A DNA stretch of 64,000 nucleotides from G965216255 sp965216255 (lineage in GTDB: Bacteria; Bacteroidota; Rhodothermia; Rhodothermales; Bin80). Position numbers and translations under genes: made by a program. Under the pieces are notes generated by a model. It ran no database searches. It saw nothing but the letters and a program-made list of their open reading frames with translations, and was not told where the DNA came from. This document shows, piece by piece, positions 9,674-18,541 of the stretch. Positions within the stretch are counted from its first letter, which is position 1, and each line of letters opens with the position of its first letter. The stretch spans positions 3,782,001-3,846,000 of the forward strand of contig OZ244148.1 of the NCBI GenBank assembly GCA_965216255.1, in the 5' to 3' direction.

Positions 9674-10623
9674 TGTCCCAGCCGCGCCAGGCATCGATTC
9701 AGGCCCTGAGGTCCCGCCACTTGCTGGGATTGGCAGGTGTCAGCAGCGAGGAGATTCACCTGATTCTGCGGACGGCCAGGGAATTCAAGGAAGTGCTGGA
9801 GCGTCCCATACGGCGCGTGCCGACGCTTCGCGGCGTCACCATCGTAAACCTCTTCCTTGAACCGTCTACCCGGACCAGGATTTCCTTTGAGTTGGCAGAA
9901 AAGCGCCTTTCGGCAGAGACGGTCAATTTTTCTACGGCCGGTTCTTCCTTGGCCAAGGGTGAATCGCTCAAGGATACGGCCAAGAACATAGAGGCCATGA
10001 AGGTGGACATGGCCGTGGTTCGTCACCGATCACCGGGTGCAGCACATTTCCTGACGCGGTGTGTCGACGCCCAGATAGTCAATGCCGGCGACGGCGCGCA
10101 TGAGCACCCGACCCAGGCGCTACTGGATCTGCTCACTATTTCCGAGCATCATTCCAACTTCGAAGGTCTACGCGTGTGCATCATCGGAGACATCGCTCAT
10201 AGCCGCGTCGCCCGGTCAAATGTGTTTGGCCTTAAAACCCTTGGTGCCCATGTCACGTTATGCGCGCCAAAGACGCTATTGCCATTCGGTATTGAGCAAT
10301 TGGGCGTGGATGTTACGCATCGACTGGAGGCGGCCCTCGAGGGCTGCGATGTTGTGATGGCGCTACGGATGCAATTGGAGCGCCAAGCCGTTCGTCTCGT
10401 TCCCAGCGTGCGGGAGTATCATGAGGCATTTGGCATAAAGGTTCGGCATCTGGACCAGCACCCGGATCTTCTGGTCATGCATCCGGGTCCGGTAAACCGA
10501 GGTGTGGAGCTGGCCAGTGAAGTTGTGGATCACGAGCGGGCCATCATTCTCGACCAGGTCACCAACGGCGTGGCGGTAAGGATGGCCGTGCTATACCTCC
10601 TGGCTTCGCTCGAAGGGCGTTAG
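9673..10623 (+). CDS. pyrB: Aspartate carbamoyltransferase catalytic subunit
   Basis: 316 residues. It makes N-carbamoyl-L-aspartate in pyrimidine synthesis. The carbamoyl-phosphate site is FLEPSTRTRISFE; the mobile loop is SSLAKGESLKDT; the aspartate-binding region is MHPGPVNRGVE; and HPTQALLDLL is present. It is coupled to pyrR by a TAATG overlap. No pyrI regulatory subunit follows. Its 3' end overlaps the convergent xdhC-like gene by four bases. Confidence 0.95.
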   Translation: MSQPRQASIQALRSRHLLGLAGVSSEEIHLILRTAREFKEVLERPIRRVPTLRGVTIVNLFLEPSTRTRISFELAEKRLSAETVNFSTAGSSLAKGESLKDTAKNIEAMKVDMAVVRHRSPGAAHFLTRCVDAQIVNAGDGAHEHPTQALLDLLTISEHHSNFEGLRVCIIGDIAHSRVARSNVFGLKTLGAHVTLCAPKTLLPFGIEQLGVDVTHRLEAALEGCDVVMALRMQLERQAVRLVPSVREYHEAFGIKVRHLDQHPDLLVMHPGPVNRGVELASEVVDHERAIILDQVTNGVAVRMAVLYLLASLEGR

Positions 10624-11735
10624 GTACCTCTCAGGTCGCACAGCGGTTCGTGGATGGCTCCGGCCCGGTGCCGGAGCATGCCTCCTTTCCGGTTGTGCAT
10701 AACCGTCTGAATTTCTGCGACGATCGCAAGGGCGACCTCTTCCGGTGTCTCGCCTCCGATGTCGAGCCCTACCGGTGCGTAGAGGCGATCGTGGTGGCAT
10801 TCCGGCAGCGCAGGCTGATTCGCCCTCACGTCACGTATTAGCCGAGTCGCTCTTTCCCGCGGGCCCAGCACGCCGATATAGGGCACGGCACTCTCAAGCA
10901 AGGCTGCAATCAGGGTCCTGTCGCGCACATAGTGGTGGTTCATGACGACGGCTGCGCTGCGCGTGTCCAGTCGAACGCGGTCAGACACGCGTTCGGGATG
11001 CATTAGGAAGATGTACTCGTCCGCGCACGGAACAATGTTCGCGAGGCTCGAGGCCGGCTTGCGGCCTACCACCGTGACGGACCATCCCAGCGTGCTCGAT
11101 ATCCGGGCCACCGGGGCGACGTCATGTCCCGACCCGAACAGGACTAGCCTTACGGGAGGCTCCGCCACTTCAAACAGCATTTCCAGGGCCTTTCCTTGCT
11201 TGATGGCATGCTTTCCCGATCGCAGCACGCTCAGGGCGTCCTGCCGGGATGCCGGCACGGCGTCTGCGTCGCCTTCCATTCGGCCATCCTCCCAGTACAC
11301 CAGCCTGCGCCCCAGCATATTGTCTGCGCCTCCTATCACATGGACAATCACGCAGCGCTGCCGGTTCTCATGGCAGGCTTGGACGATTTTCAGCGGATCA
11401 AGGCGACGTTGGCATGGAAAGGACTCGATCAGCACTTCAACCGAACCATTGCAACCCATGCCGAACCCAGCGATCGTGTCCTCATCGGTCAGGTCGAAAG
11501 AGGCAAGCTGCACGGAGGCACGCTCCAGCATGCTCTTTGCCAGCAGGGAGACCTCCGCTTCCAGACATCCGCCGCTAATCATGCCGATGCGGTGCGCGTC
11601 CGCGCAAATCAGCATACGGGCGCCGGGCCTGCGATACGTGGAGCCGCCAATCCGTACCACCGTGGCTACGGCGTACGCGGCACCGCTTGCCCTGCGGTGT
11701 GCCGCCTCGGCCATCAATTGGAGTATTTCGGTCAT
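10620..11735 (-). CDS. XdhC/CoxF-family molybdenum hydroxylase maturation protein
   Basis: 371 residues. The N-terminal XdhC/CoxI domain reads AVATVVRIGGSTYRRPGARM and GMISGGCLEAEV. The C-terminal Rossmann-type XdhC_C domain has VLFGSGHDVAPVARI and YIGVLGPRERATRLI. These proteins carry and help sulfurate molybdenum cofactor for xanthine dehydrogenase-type enzymes. It is divergent from the CoxS-L-M operon, its likely client. It ends convergent with pyrB. Confidence 0.87.
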   Translation of the reverse strand: MTEILQLMAEAAHRRASGAAYAVATVVRIGGSTYRRPGARMLICADAHRIGMISGGCLEAEVSLLAKSMLERASVQLASFDLTDEDTIAGFGMGCNGSVEVLIESFPCQRRLDPLKIVQACHENRQRCVIVHVIGGADNMLGRRLVYWEDGRMEGDADAVPASRQDALSVLRSGKHAIKQGKALEMLFEVAEPPVRLVLFGSGHDVAPVARISSTLGWSVTVVGRKPASSLANIVPCADEYIFLMHPERVSDRVRLDTRSAAVVMNHHYVRDRTLIAALLESAVPYIGVLGPRERATRLIRDVRANQPALPECHHDRLYAPVGLDIGGETPEEVALAIVAEIQTVMHNRKGGMLRHRAGAIHEPLCDLRGT

Positions 11736-11919
11736 AGCACCATTCGTAACGGCCAGATTTGGAGCAGGATTCCAACCAAGATGGCGGTCCCCCCGGATTC
11801 ATTTTCATAAGTTCGGCAAACGATATTGGAAAATTCCCTCGTATGCACTATTTATGGGCAGTGGGTGGTGGCGCTCGGCCACCGAGATATCGCCATGTTA
11901 AACTGTTTGGAGGCGCAGT
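11736..11919. promoter_or_regulatory. Divergent promoter region between xdhC-like gene and coxS
   Basis: This 184-bp gap has to drive both transcripts. A clear GGAGG lies 7-8 bases ahead of the coxS ATG. A 6-bp hairpin (GGTGGC, loop GCTCG, GCCACC) spans 11867-11883, about 36 bases before the start. I could not assign -35/-10 boxes with confidence. Confidence 0.4.
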
Positions 11920-12381
11920 ATGACCCAATCCATTCGCGTGACCATCAACGGCGTTGCGCGCGAAGCTGCGGCGGAACCCCGTACGCTGTTGGTGGACTTC
12001 CTTCGCGAGACCATGGGGCTGACAGGAACGCACGTGGGATGCGATACAAGCCAGTGCGGCGCCTGCAACGTCCACGTGGACGGCGCCTGCGTCAAGTCGT
12101 GTACCATGTTCGCCGTGCAGGCAGATGGCTGCGAAGTCACCACTATTGAAGGCTTGGAGAATGGAGAGCTGCATCCCCTGCAGGCCGCTTTCCGCGAGGA
12201 ACATGGCCTGCAGTGCGGTTTCTGTACGCCGGGCATGATCATGGCGGCGGCGGACCTTCTAGCCCATGAACCGTCGCCGAGCGAAGCCCAAATTCGGCAT
12301 GCCCTGGAGGGTAACTTCTGCCGGTGTACGGGCTATCACAACATCGTGCGCGCCATCCAGCGTGCGGCAGCGGGCGCATGA
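11920..12381 (+). CDS. Molybdenum hydroxylase small subunit, 2x[2Fe-2S] (CoxS type)
   Basis: 153 residues, standard length. The plant-type [2Fe-2S] site is GCDTSQCGACNVHVDG with a later Cys in KSCTMF. The second cluster is CGFCTPGMIM with NFCRCTGYHNIVRAI. It passes electrons from the molybdenum site to the FAD subunit. First gene of an S-L-M-D run; this order differs from the coxMSL order of classical CO dehydrogenase operons. Confidence 0.93.
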   Translation: MTQSIRVTINGVAREAAAEPRTLLVDFLRETMGLTGTHVGCDTSQCGACNVHVDGACVKSCTMFAVQADGCEVTTIEGLENGELHPLQAAFREEHGLQCGFCTPGMIMAAADLLAHEPSPSEAQIRHALEGNFCRCTGYHNIVRAIQRAAAGA

Positions 12382-12436
12382 AATAGTGCTTGGCAGCAGG
12401 CTGCCGGCATCCACATCCTAAGTCATATACGGTATC

Positions 12437-14779
12437 ATGTCAGACTATATAGGCAAGTCCGTCAAGCGCGTCGAAGACTATCGATTCATTACCGGGCGGG
12501 GTAGATACACCGATGACATCGTGATACCAGGCATGACGCATGCCTGGGTTGTCCGAAGCCCTTACGCTCACGCGCGTATTAAGGCCATACATACGGACGC
12601 TGCGCGCAGCCATCCCGGCGTGCTGGCCGTATTTGTCGGCAAGGATATTGCCAATGATGGGGTCAATCCCATTCCCACCGGATGGCAGATAGGAGCCGAC
12701 ATGAAGGAGCCGCCCCATCACACGTTGGCCATTGACAAGGTGCGTCACGTGGGAGACGGCGTTGCGGTTATCATCGCCGAAACCAAACAGGCCGCGCAGG
12801 ATGCCTCCGAATTGCTAGAAGTGGATTACGAGCCGCTGCCTGCGGTAGTAGCCATGGAGGCGGCGCTGGCAGATGATGCGACGTTGGTCCACGACGGCGT
12901 ACCGAATAACTTGTCCTTCGTCTGGGAACTCGGAGATGGAGAGGCTACCAAAGTGGCGCTGGCCGAGGCCCACCACATTACCACGTATGAATTGGTTAAC
13001 CAGCGGCTGATCGCTAATGCCATTGAGCCGCGCAGTGCCATTGGGCATCACGACGCCGCAACGGGGCAGCTTACGCTGTATACGAGTTCTCAGAATCCGC
13101 ATCTCATACGCCTGCTGCTGTGCGCGTTCGTAACCGGATTGCCGGAGCACAAGGTCCGTGTGATTTCTCCGGATGTAGGCGGCGGCTTTGGCAGCAAGAT
13201 CTTCCACTACCCGGAAGAGGTGCTTTGCGCCTGGGCGGCGCGCAAGACGGGACGTCCGGTCAAATGGACGGCCGAGAGGAGCGAAAGCTTTGTCACGGAC
13301 GCGCAGGGCCGCGATCACATCACCAGCGCCCAGATGGCCTTCGATGCAGATGGCAAGATTACCGGCCTATCTGTGGATACTACGGCCAATTTGGGAGCAT
13401 ATCTCTCCACGTTTGCGGGGGGCATTCCCACATGGCTGTATGGGACCCTGCTCGCGGGACAGTACACGACGCCAGCCATTCATGTGCAGACGAAGGGTGT
13501 ATTTACCAATACGGTCCCCGTTGATGCGCTGCGGGGAGCTGGCCGGCCCGAGGCCACTTTCCTCCTTGAGCGCATGCTTGACATAGCGGCTGGCGAATTG
13601 GGCCGCGATCCGGCGGAGCTTCGGCGAGCCAATTTCGTGCAGCCGGACCAGTTCCCGTATACGACTCCTGTCGTACTGGAGTACGACAGCGGTAATTACG
13701 ATGCGGCGCTGGACAAGGCGTTAGAGATGGCCGGGTATGAGGACCTGCGCCGCATGCAGAAAGAGGCAAGGGCAGAAGGCCGCCTTGTGGGCATCGGGTT
13801 TTCCACGTACCTCGAGGCTTGTGGCATTGCTCCCTCCGCCGTCGCTGGGGCTATCGGCTCGCGGGCAGGCCTGTATGATAGCGGGATGATTCGCGTGCAT
13901 CCCACGGGCAAGGTGCAGATCTATACGGGCGTGCATTCCCACGGGCAGGGCCACGAGACGACATTTGCGCAGCTTGTAGCCCACCATCTTCAAATCCCCA
14001 TGGAGGATGTGGAGTTGGTGCACGGCGACACCGCGCAAATCCCGTTTGGGATGGGTACCTATGGCTCGCGTAGCCTGGCTGTGGGTGGGAGCGCCATCTA
14101 CAAGGCCGTACAGAAGGTGCTGGACAAGGCCCGCAAGATTGCTGCCTACAAGCTTGAGGCTGCCGAAGAGGATCTCGAATACAGCGGCGGCCAGTTCACC
14201 GTGGTGGGTACGGACCGTTCTGTCGGCTTCGCGGACATAGCCCTTACGGCCTATATTCCGCATGACTACCCGATCGAGGAGCTGGAGCCCGGGCTGGAAT
14301 TCAATGCATTCTACGATCCCAAGAATTTCACCTTCCCGTTCGGGGCCCATATCTCCGTTGTGGAGGTGGACGCAGATACCGGTGAGATCGAAATTCTTCG
14401 CTACATAGCCGTGGACGACGTGGGCGAGGTCATCAACCCCATGATCGTGGACGGACAGGTGCACGGAGGCATTGCCCACGGTATTGGCCAGGCACTTATG
14501 GAGCATGCGGTGTACGATGACGAAGGCCAGTTGGTCAGCGGCACGTTTATGGACTACACGATGCCGAGGGCGGCGGATTTACCACTCTTTGAACTGGATC
14601 GTACGGTGACGCCGTGTCCGCACAATCCTCTTGGGGCCAAGGGTGCCGGAGAAACGGGTACCATCGCTGCGACGCCGTGCATCGTCAACGCCGTCTGTGA
14701 TGCGGTAGGGGTTCGGGACATAGCCATGCCGCTGACACCCGAGCGCGTTTGGCGCGCTATACTCGGCACACGCGCTTAG
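12437..14779 (+). CDS. Molybdenum hydroxylase large subunit, form II CoxL-like
   Basis: 780 residues, full length. It has the aldehyde oxidase/xanthine dehydrogenase a/b hammerhead (near 20-130), molybdopterin-binding blocks such as DVGGGFGSKIF and GQGHETTFAQ, and the closing GAKGAGETGTI, whose Glu is the catalytic base of the family. The active-site loop reads DALRGAGRPEA. True form I CO dehydrogenases carry the Cys-containing AYRCSFR here; form II-like enzymes have AYRGAGR. The protein lacks the Cys, so CO oxidation should not be assumed. The substrate is probably an aldehyde, purine or other heterocycle. Confidence 0.9.
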   Translation: MSDYIGKSVKRVEDYRFITGRGRYTDDIVIPGMTHAWVVRSPYAHARIKAIHTDAARSHPGVLAVFVGKDIANDGVNPIPTGWQIGADMKEPPHHTLAIDKVRHVGDGVAVIIAETKQAAQDASELLEVDYEPLPAVVAMEAALADDATLVHDGVPNNLSFVWELGDGEATKVALAEAHHITTYELVNQRLIANAIEPRSAIGHHDAATGQLTLYTSSQNPHLIRLLLCAFVTGLPEHKVRVISPDVGGGFGSKIFHYPEEVLCAWAARKTGRPVKWTAERSESFVTDAQGRDHITSAQMAFDADGKITGLSVDTTANLGAYLSTFAGGIPTWLYGTLLAGQYTTPAIHVQTKGVFTNTVPVDALRGAGRPEATFLLERMLDIAAGELGRDPAELRRANFVQPDQFPYTTPVVLEYDSGNYDAALDKALEMAGYEDLRRMQKEARAEGRLVGIGFSTYLEACGIAPSAVAGAIGSRAGLYDSGMIRVHPTGKVQIYTGVHSHGQGHETTFAQLVAHHLQIPMEDVELVHGDTAQIPFGMGTYGSRSLAVGGSAIYKAVQKVLDKARKIAAYKLEAAEEDLEYSGGQFTVVGTDRSVGFADIALTAYIPHDYPIEELEPGLEFNAFYDPKNFTFPFGAHISVVEVDADTGEIEILRYIAVDDVGEVINPMIVDGQVHGGIAHGIGQALMEHAVYDDEGQLVSGTFMDYTMPRAADLPLFELDRTVTPCPHNPLGAKGAGETGTIAATPCIVNAVCDAVGVRDIAMPLTPERVWRAILGTRA

Positions 14780-14821
14780 ACGGCGCCTTTCCTGCTTTCA
14801 ACCATTGAATCCTGAGTTGCG

Positions 14822-15688
14822 ATGATTCCTAGCGCCTTTCAGTACGTTCGAGCCCTTTCCGTAGAAGATGCTCTGGGCCATCTGGCCGGAAGCGAGCACG
14901 CCGCAGTTCTGGCCGGCGGCCACAGCCTGATTCCGGCTATGAAGCTGCGACTCAATGACCCATCGCTACTGGTGGACATATCGCGGCTGGATGAGCTGGC
15001 GGGGATTGTCGTTTCCGGCTCTTCCCTTTCCGTAGGGGCCTTGGCTACGCACCGGAGCGTGGAGACTTCCGATGCCGTCAGGATGCACTGCGCGGCGCTT
15101 TCCGAAGTGGCTGCCGGCATAGGTGACCCCCAGGTCCGAAATCGGGGCACCATAGGCGGCAGCCTGGCTCACGCTGATCCTGCGGCGGATTACCCCGCCA
15201 TTTTGCTGGCGCTCGATGCCACAGTCACGGCCCGTGGGCCGTCGGGAACGCGTACGATTGCCGCCCATGATTTCTTTCGCGGCCTTTTTGAAACGGCGCT
15301 GGCTGCCGGGGAACTGATTACCCATGTCACTTTTCCCGTGTTGGGAGAAGGAGAGGGCGCTGCCTACGCCAAGTTTTCGAACTCTGCCTCCAAATATGCG
15401 GTCGTCGGCGTCGCGGCATGGGTAGCCATCGGTAGTGACGGGGTCTGCTCAGCTGCCCGCATAGGCGTTACCGGCGCCTCGCCACAGCCACACCGGGCTG
15501 CAAACGTGGAAGCAAGGCTTACAGGTATGCGCCTCGACCAGGCCAGTATTGCATCGGCAACGGAGGATTTAGCGCCCCCGCGGGAGATGCTCCGTGACCT
15601 GGGTGCCAGCAGGGAATACCGGGCTCACCTCTGCACGGTGATGGCTCGGCGTGCGGTGGCGGCAGCGGTGAAGCGTGCCACAGCCTAG
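14822..15688 (+). CDS. Molybdenum hydroxylase FAD subunit (CoxM type)
   Basis: 288 residues. FAD-binding motifs are AGGHSLIPAMKLRL (about residue 32) and RNRGTIGGSLAHADPAAD (about 105). The C-terminal CO_deh_flav_C domain follows. It should oxidise the iron-sulfur subunit and reduce a quinone or other acceptor. It follows the large subunit by 42 bases in the same operon. Confidence 0.92.
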   Translation: MIPSAFQYVRALSVEDALGHLAGSEHAAVLAGGHSLIPAMKLRLNDPSLLVDISRLDELAGIVVSGSSLSVGALATHRSVETSDAVRMHCAALSEVAAGIGDPQVRNRGTIGGSLAHADPAADYPAILLALDATVTARGPSGTRTIAAHDFFRGLFETALAAGELITHVTFPVLGEGEGAAYAKFSNSASKYAVVGVAAWVAIGSDGVCSAARIGVTGASPQPHRAANVEARLTGMRLDQASIASATEDLAPPREMLRDLGASREYRAHLCTVMARRAVAAAVKRATA

Positions 15689-15769
15689 CCTGGAAGACTT
15701 CCTGGCACCTGCAGCAATTGCAGGCTGCAGCCGCGCGAGGCCTGGCCATGGTAGTGGCGACGGATTGAG

Positions 15770-16666
15770 ATGCGGAATTTCCCCTCCATAGAGGCGCTAC
15801 AGCAGGCATTGCTGGCCGAGCGCTACATTGCCGAGCGTGGCCTTGCCACAACGCTGCATCTTGCGCTGAAGATGGGCCGGCCGGTGTTCTTGGAAGGGGA
15901 GGCTGGCGTGGGGAAGACCGGCGTGGCGGAAGTCCTCGCCCGTGTGCTGGGCCTGCCCCTTATTCGTCTGCAGTGTTACGAAGGACTCGACATCCATTCG
16001 GCGGTGTATGATTGGAATTACGCTCGGCAGATTCTGGAAATCCGCTTGCTCGAAGCGTCAGGGGTGGTTGACAGGCAGCTGGCAGCGCGGGAAATCTTCA
16101 GCCGTGATTTTCTGATAAAGCGCCCGCTGCTGCAAGCCATAGAGTCCGAAGGCAACGTGCCGCGTCTTTTGCTCATTGATGAATTGGACCGGGCCGATGA
16201 AGAATTCGAGGCTTATCTGCTGGAGCTGCTCTCGGAGTATCAAATAACAATTCCAGAGATCGGAACGGTCAAGGCCAAGGTCCGGCCCGTGATTGTAATC
16301 ACATCCAACAGGACGAGGGAAATTCATGATGCTCTCAAACGTCGCTGTCTTTATTACTGGATAGACTATCCGGAGCTTTCCAAGGAATTGCGGATTGTAA
16401 CAAGCAGGCTACCAGGCATGGATGCGGTGCTGGCCCGCCAGGTCGTGGCATTTGTCAGGGAGCTGCGCAGCGTGGACCTGTACAAGCTTCCGGGTGTGGC
16501 GGAGACACTGGATTGGTGCCAAGCACTGGTAGAACTTTCGCGGCGACGCCTGGACGCCGAGACGATAGATGATACGCTGGGCGTCCTGCTGAAATACCAC
16601 GACGACGTCGGGAAGGTAAAGGGAGAAGAAACCCGCCGCCTGCTTGCGGCCACGCCTGCTAGCTGA
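15770..16666 (+). CDS. MoxR-family AAA+ ATPase (CoxD type)
   Basis: 298 residues. Walker A is GEAGVGKTGVAEVLA, Walker B is LLLIDELDRADEEFE, and sensor/arginine-finger region is VIVITSNRTREIHDALKRRC. In CO dehydrogenase clusters CoxD works with the VWA protein CoxE to mature the molybdenum-copper site; in form II systems the pair presumably aids sulfuration or assembly. It ends 10 bases before the 3' end of convergent pckA. Its CoxE partner lies 3.8 kb further on. Confidence 0.88.
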   Translation: MRNFPSIEALQQALLAERYIAERGLATTLHLALKMGRPVFLEGEAGVGKTGVAEVLARVLGLPLIRLQCYEGLDIHSAVYDWNYARQILEIRLLEASGVVDRQLAAREIFSRDFLIKRPLLQAIESEGNVPRLLLIDELDRADEEFEAYLLELLSEYQITIPEIGTVKAKVRPVIVITSNRTREIHDALKRRCLYYWIDYPELSKELRIVTSRLPGMDAVLARQVVAFVRELRSVDLYKLPGVAETLDWCQALVELSRRRLDAETIDDTLGVLLKYHDDVGKVKGEETRRLLAATPAS

Positions 16667-16675
16667 CCTGGTAGG

Positions 16676-18259
16676 CTATGCCGTCGCCAGTCGCGGCCCT
16701 GCGCTCTGTACTGCGGCAGGGCAGCGCTCCGCGTACAATTCAAAGTTTTCCGCGAATAGTTGCGCCAGCTTTTGCGCGGCCTCTTCGTAGGATACGGGAC
16801 CGGCCCACGGCCTGCGCGGTACAAGGAGGTATTCGGGGAGGTGAGGGCATCTCTTTGGCACGGCAAATCCGAACACGGGGTCTGTGGAAGTGGGCATGCC
16901 CGCGAGCGAGCCGTCGTGGATTGCGTCGATGATGGCACGCGTGTGCGCAAGTTCCATGCGGGTTCCCGCGGCGGTCAGGCCCGTATTGACCAGCCAAGTC
17001 GTGGCCCCGTGCAGTCGAATGTTATTGGCTAGCAGATCGGCGTACACGGCCGGATGCCATGCCAGAAACGCGGCGCCGAAGCAGGCCGAAAACGTGGCCT
17101 GGGGTGCATGTACGCCCATTTCAGTGCCTGCGACCTTCGCAGTATAGCCGCTAATGAAGTGGTACATGGCCTGTTCTGGCGAGAGCTTCGCCACGGGCGG
17201 AATGACGCCAAAGGCGTCGAAGGTCAGAAAAATGATGTTTTTCGGATGCGCACCCACACAGGGTACCTTGGCATTGGCGATGTGCTCGATGGGATAGCAG
17301 GCCCGGGTATTTTCCGTGATACTCGTGTCGGCGTAGTTAATCTCGTGGGTCCCGGTGTCATATGCTACGTTCTCCAGCACGGCCCCAAAGCGTATGGCGT
17401 CATAGATCTCGGGCTCTTTCTTCGCAGACAGATCGATGGCCTTGGCATAGCAGCCTCCTTCAATGTTGAATACGCCCTCGGCGCTCCAGCAATGCTCATC
17501 ATCTCCGATGAGTCGGCGTGATGGATCCGCCGAAAGCGTGGTCTTGCCTGTCCCGGACAATCCGAAGAAAAGGGAAACGTCTCCGCCATGGCCTTCATTG
17601 GCCGAACAGTGCATGGACAAAACGCCAGACTGCGGCATGATGTAATTGATAATGGTGAAGATGCCTTTCTTCATTTCCCCGGCGTACTCCGTGCCAAGGA
17701 TAACCATCTCCCGGTGCTCGAATGAGAGGTCAATGCTCGTTTTTGACGACATGTATGAAGTATGCCGATTGGCCGGAAAAGGGCCTGCATTGTAGATCAC
17801 GTAATCGGGATCGCCAAAGCGGCGTAATTCTCCATTCGTTGGCCGAATCAGCATATTCTGCATGAACAGCGCGTGATAGGCTCGCTTGCACAAGATGCGA
17901 ATCTTGATGCGATACCTGGGATCCCACCCCGCGAAGCCGTCAACCACGTACAGGCGCGGCAGTGTATTCAGGTAGTCCCTCGCACGCTCTCGATTGACCA
18001 GGTACGTGTGCTCATCGATGGGTAAGTTCACCGGGCCCCACCATATGTCGGGTGCGCTATTTTGGTGCCTGGTGATGCGCTTGTCGTTCGGACTGCGCCC
18101 TGTTTTATCTCCCGAGTTGATGACGAGGGCGCCCGAACGCGAGATCGCCGCAGAGTTGTCGTTGCGGATGGCGTCCTCGTACAGAACGGCCGGCACCACA
18201 TTGCGCCGGATATCCTTTACCTCGATGCCGTACCTCTGAAGGCCAATCGCACAAGCCAT
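16676..18259 (-). CDS. pckA: Phosphoenolpyruvate carboxykinase (ATP)
   Basis: About 527 residues from ATG 18259; an in-frame TTG at 18274 is the alternative. It converts oxaloacetate plus ATP to PEP and CO2 in gluconeogenesis. The kinase P-loop is FGLSGTGKTTLSADP, followed by LIGDDEHCW and NIEGGCYAKAIDLS. The N-terminal substrate motif is DKTGRSPNDKR. Monomeric ATP-type length. The 268-bp upstream gap to the acyl-CoA ligase end holds nothing I recognise. Confidence 0.95.
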   Translation of the reverse strand: MACAIGLQRYGIEVKDIRRNVVPAVLYEDAIRNDNSAAISRSGALVINSGDKTGRSPNDKRITRHQNSAPDIWWGPVNLPIDEHTYLVNRERARDYLNTLPRLYVVDGFAGWDPRYRIKIRILCKRAYHALFMQNMLIRPTNGELRRFGDPDYVIYNAGPFPANRHTSYMSSKTSIDLSFEHREMVILGTEYAGEMKKGIFTIINYIMPQSGVLSMHCSANEGHGGDVSLFFGLSGTGKTTLSADPSRRLIGDDEHCWSAEGVFNIEGGCYAKAIDLSAKKEPEIYDAIRFGAVLENVAYDTGTHEINYADTSITENTRACYPIEHIANAKVPCVGAHPKNIIFLTFDAFGVIPPVAKLSPEQAMYHFISGYTAKVAGTEMGVHAPQATFSACFGAAFLAWHPAVYADLLANNIRLHGATTWLVNTGLTAAGTRMELAHTRAIIDAIHDGSLAGMPTSTDPVFGFAVPKRCPHLPEYLLVPRRPWAGPVSYEEAAQKLAQLFAENFELYAERCPAAVQSAGPRLATA

Positions 18260-18541
18260 AAACTTGGCCGACAAGCGGAGTTTATTGAGTCAGGGCATGG
18301 ATTTGCGCCGCGCAGTACCGGCGCTCATGCGGCGAATGCCAAACCGCTGCTTGATTCTTAACATAAAATACGTCTGCGTAGCCATATCGTTACGCTAAGA
18401 GAGCAGGTGTCGCACGGCCGAGGGCCGCGCTTTGTCCGGGGGGATGGGCACGCAGGTCCCAGGGTCCCATCTACCTGAAGGGATGCACAGCTGTAGTCGG
18501 GCAGTGTCGGTTTTGCACATACTCTTGCAGCCAGCAGATTC

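Noticed and set aside
8977..10026. 349-residue minus-strand frame over pyrR/pyrB
   Set aside because: Antisense to two convincing enzymes; Ser/Arg-rich with no domain.
10082..10357. 91-residue plus-strand open frame inside pyrB
   Set aside because: It lies in another frame of a fully supported gene and has no motif.
12437..14779. Annotation as aerobic CO dehydrogenase large subunit
   Set aside because: The Cys of the form I active-site loop is absent (DALRGAGR), so CO oxidation is not supported.
18275..18541. Possible structural RNA in the gap between pckA and the acyl-CoA ligase
   Set aside because: Some GC-rich pairing is possible but no match to tmRNA, SRP or 6S hallmarks could be seen.
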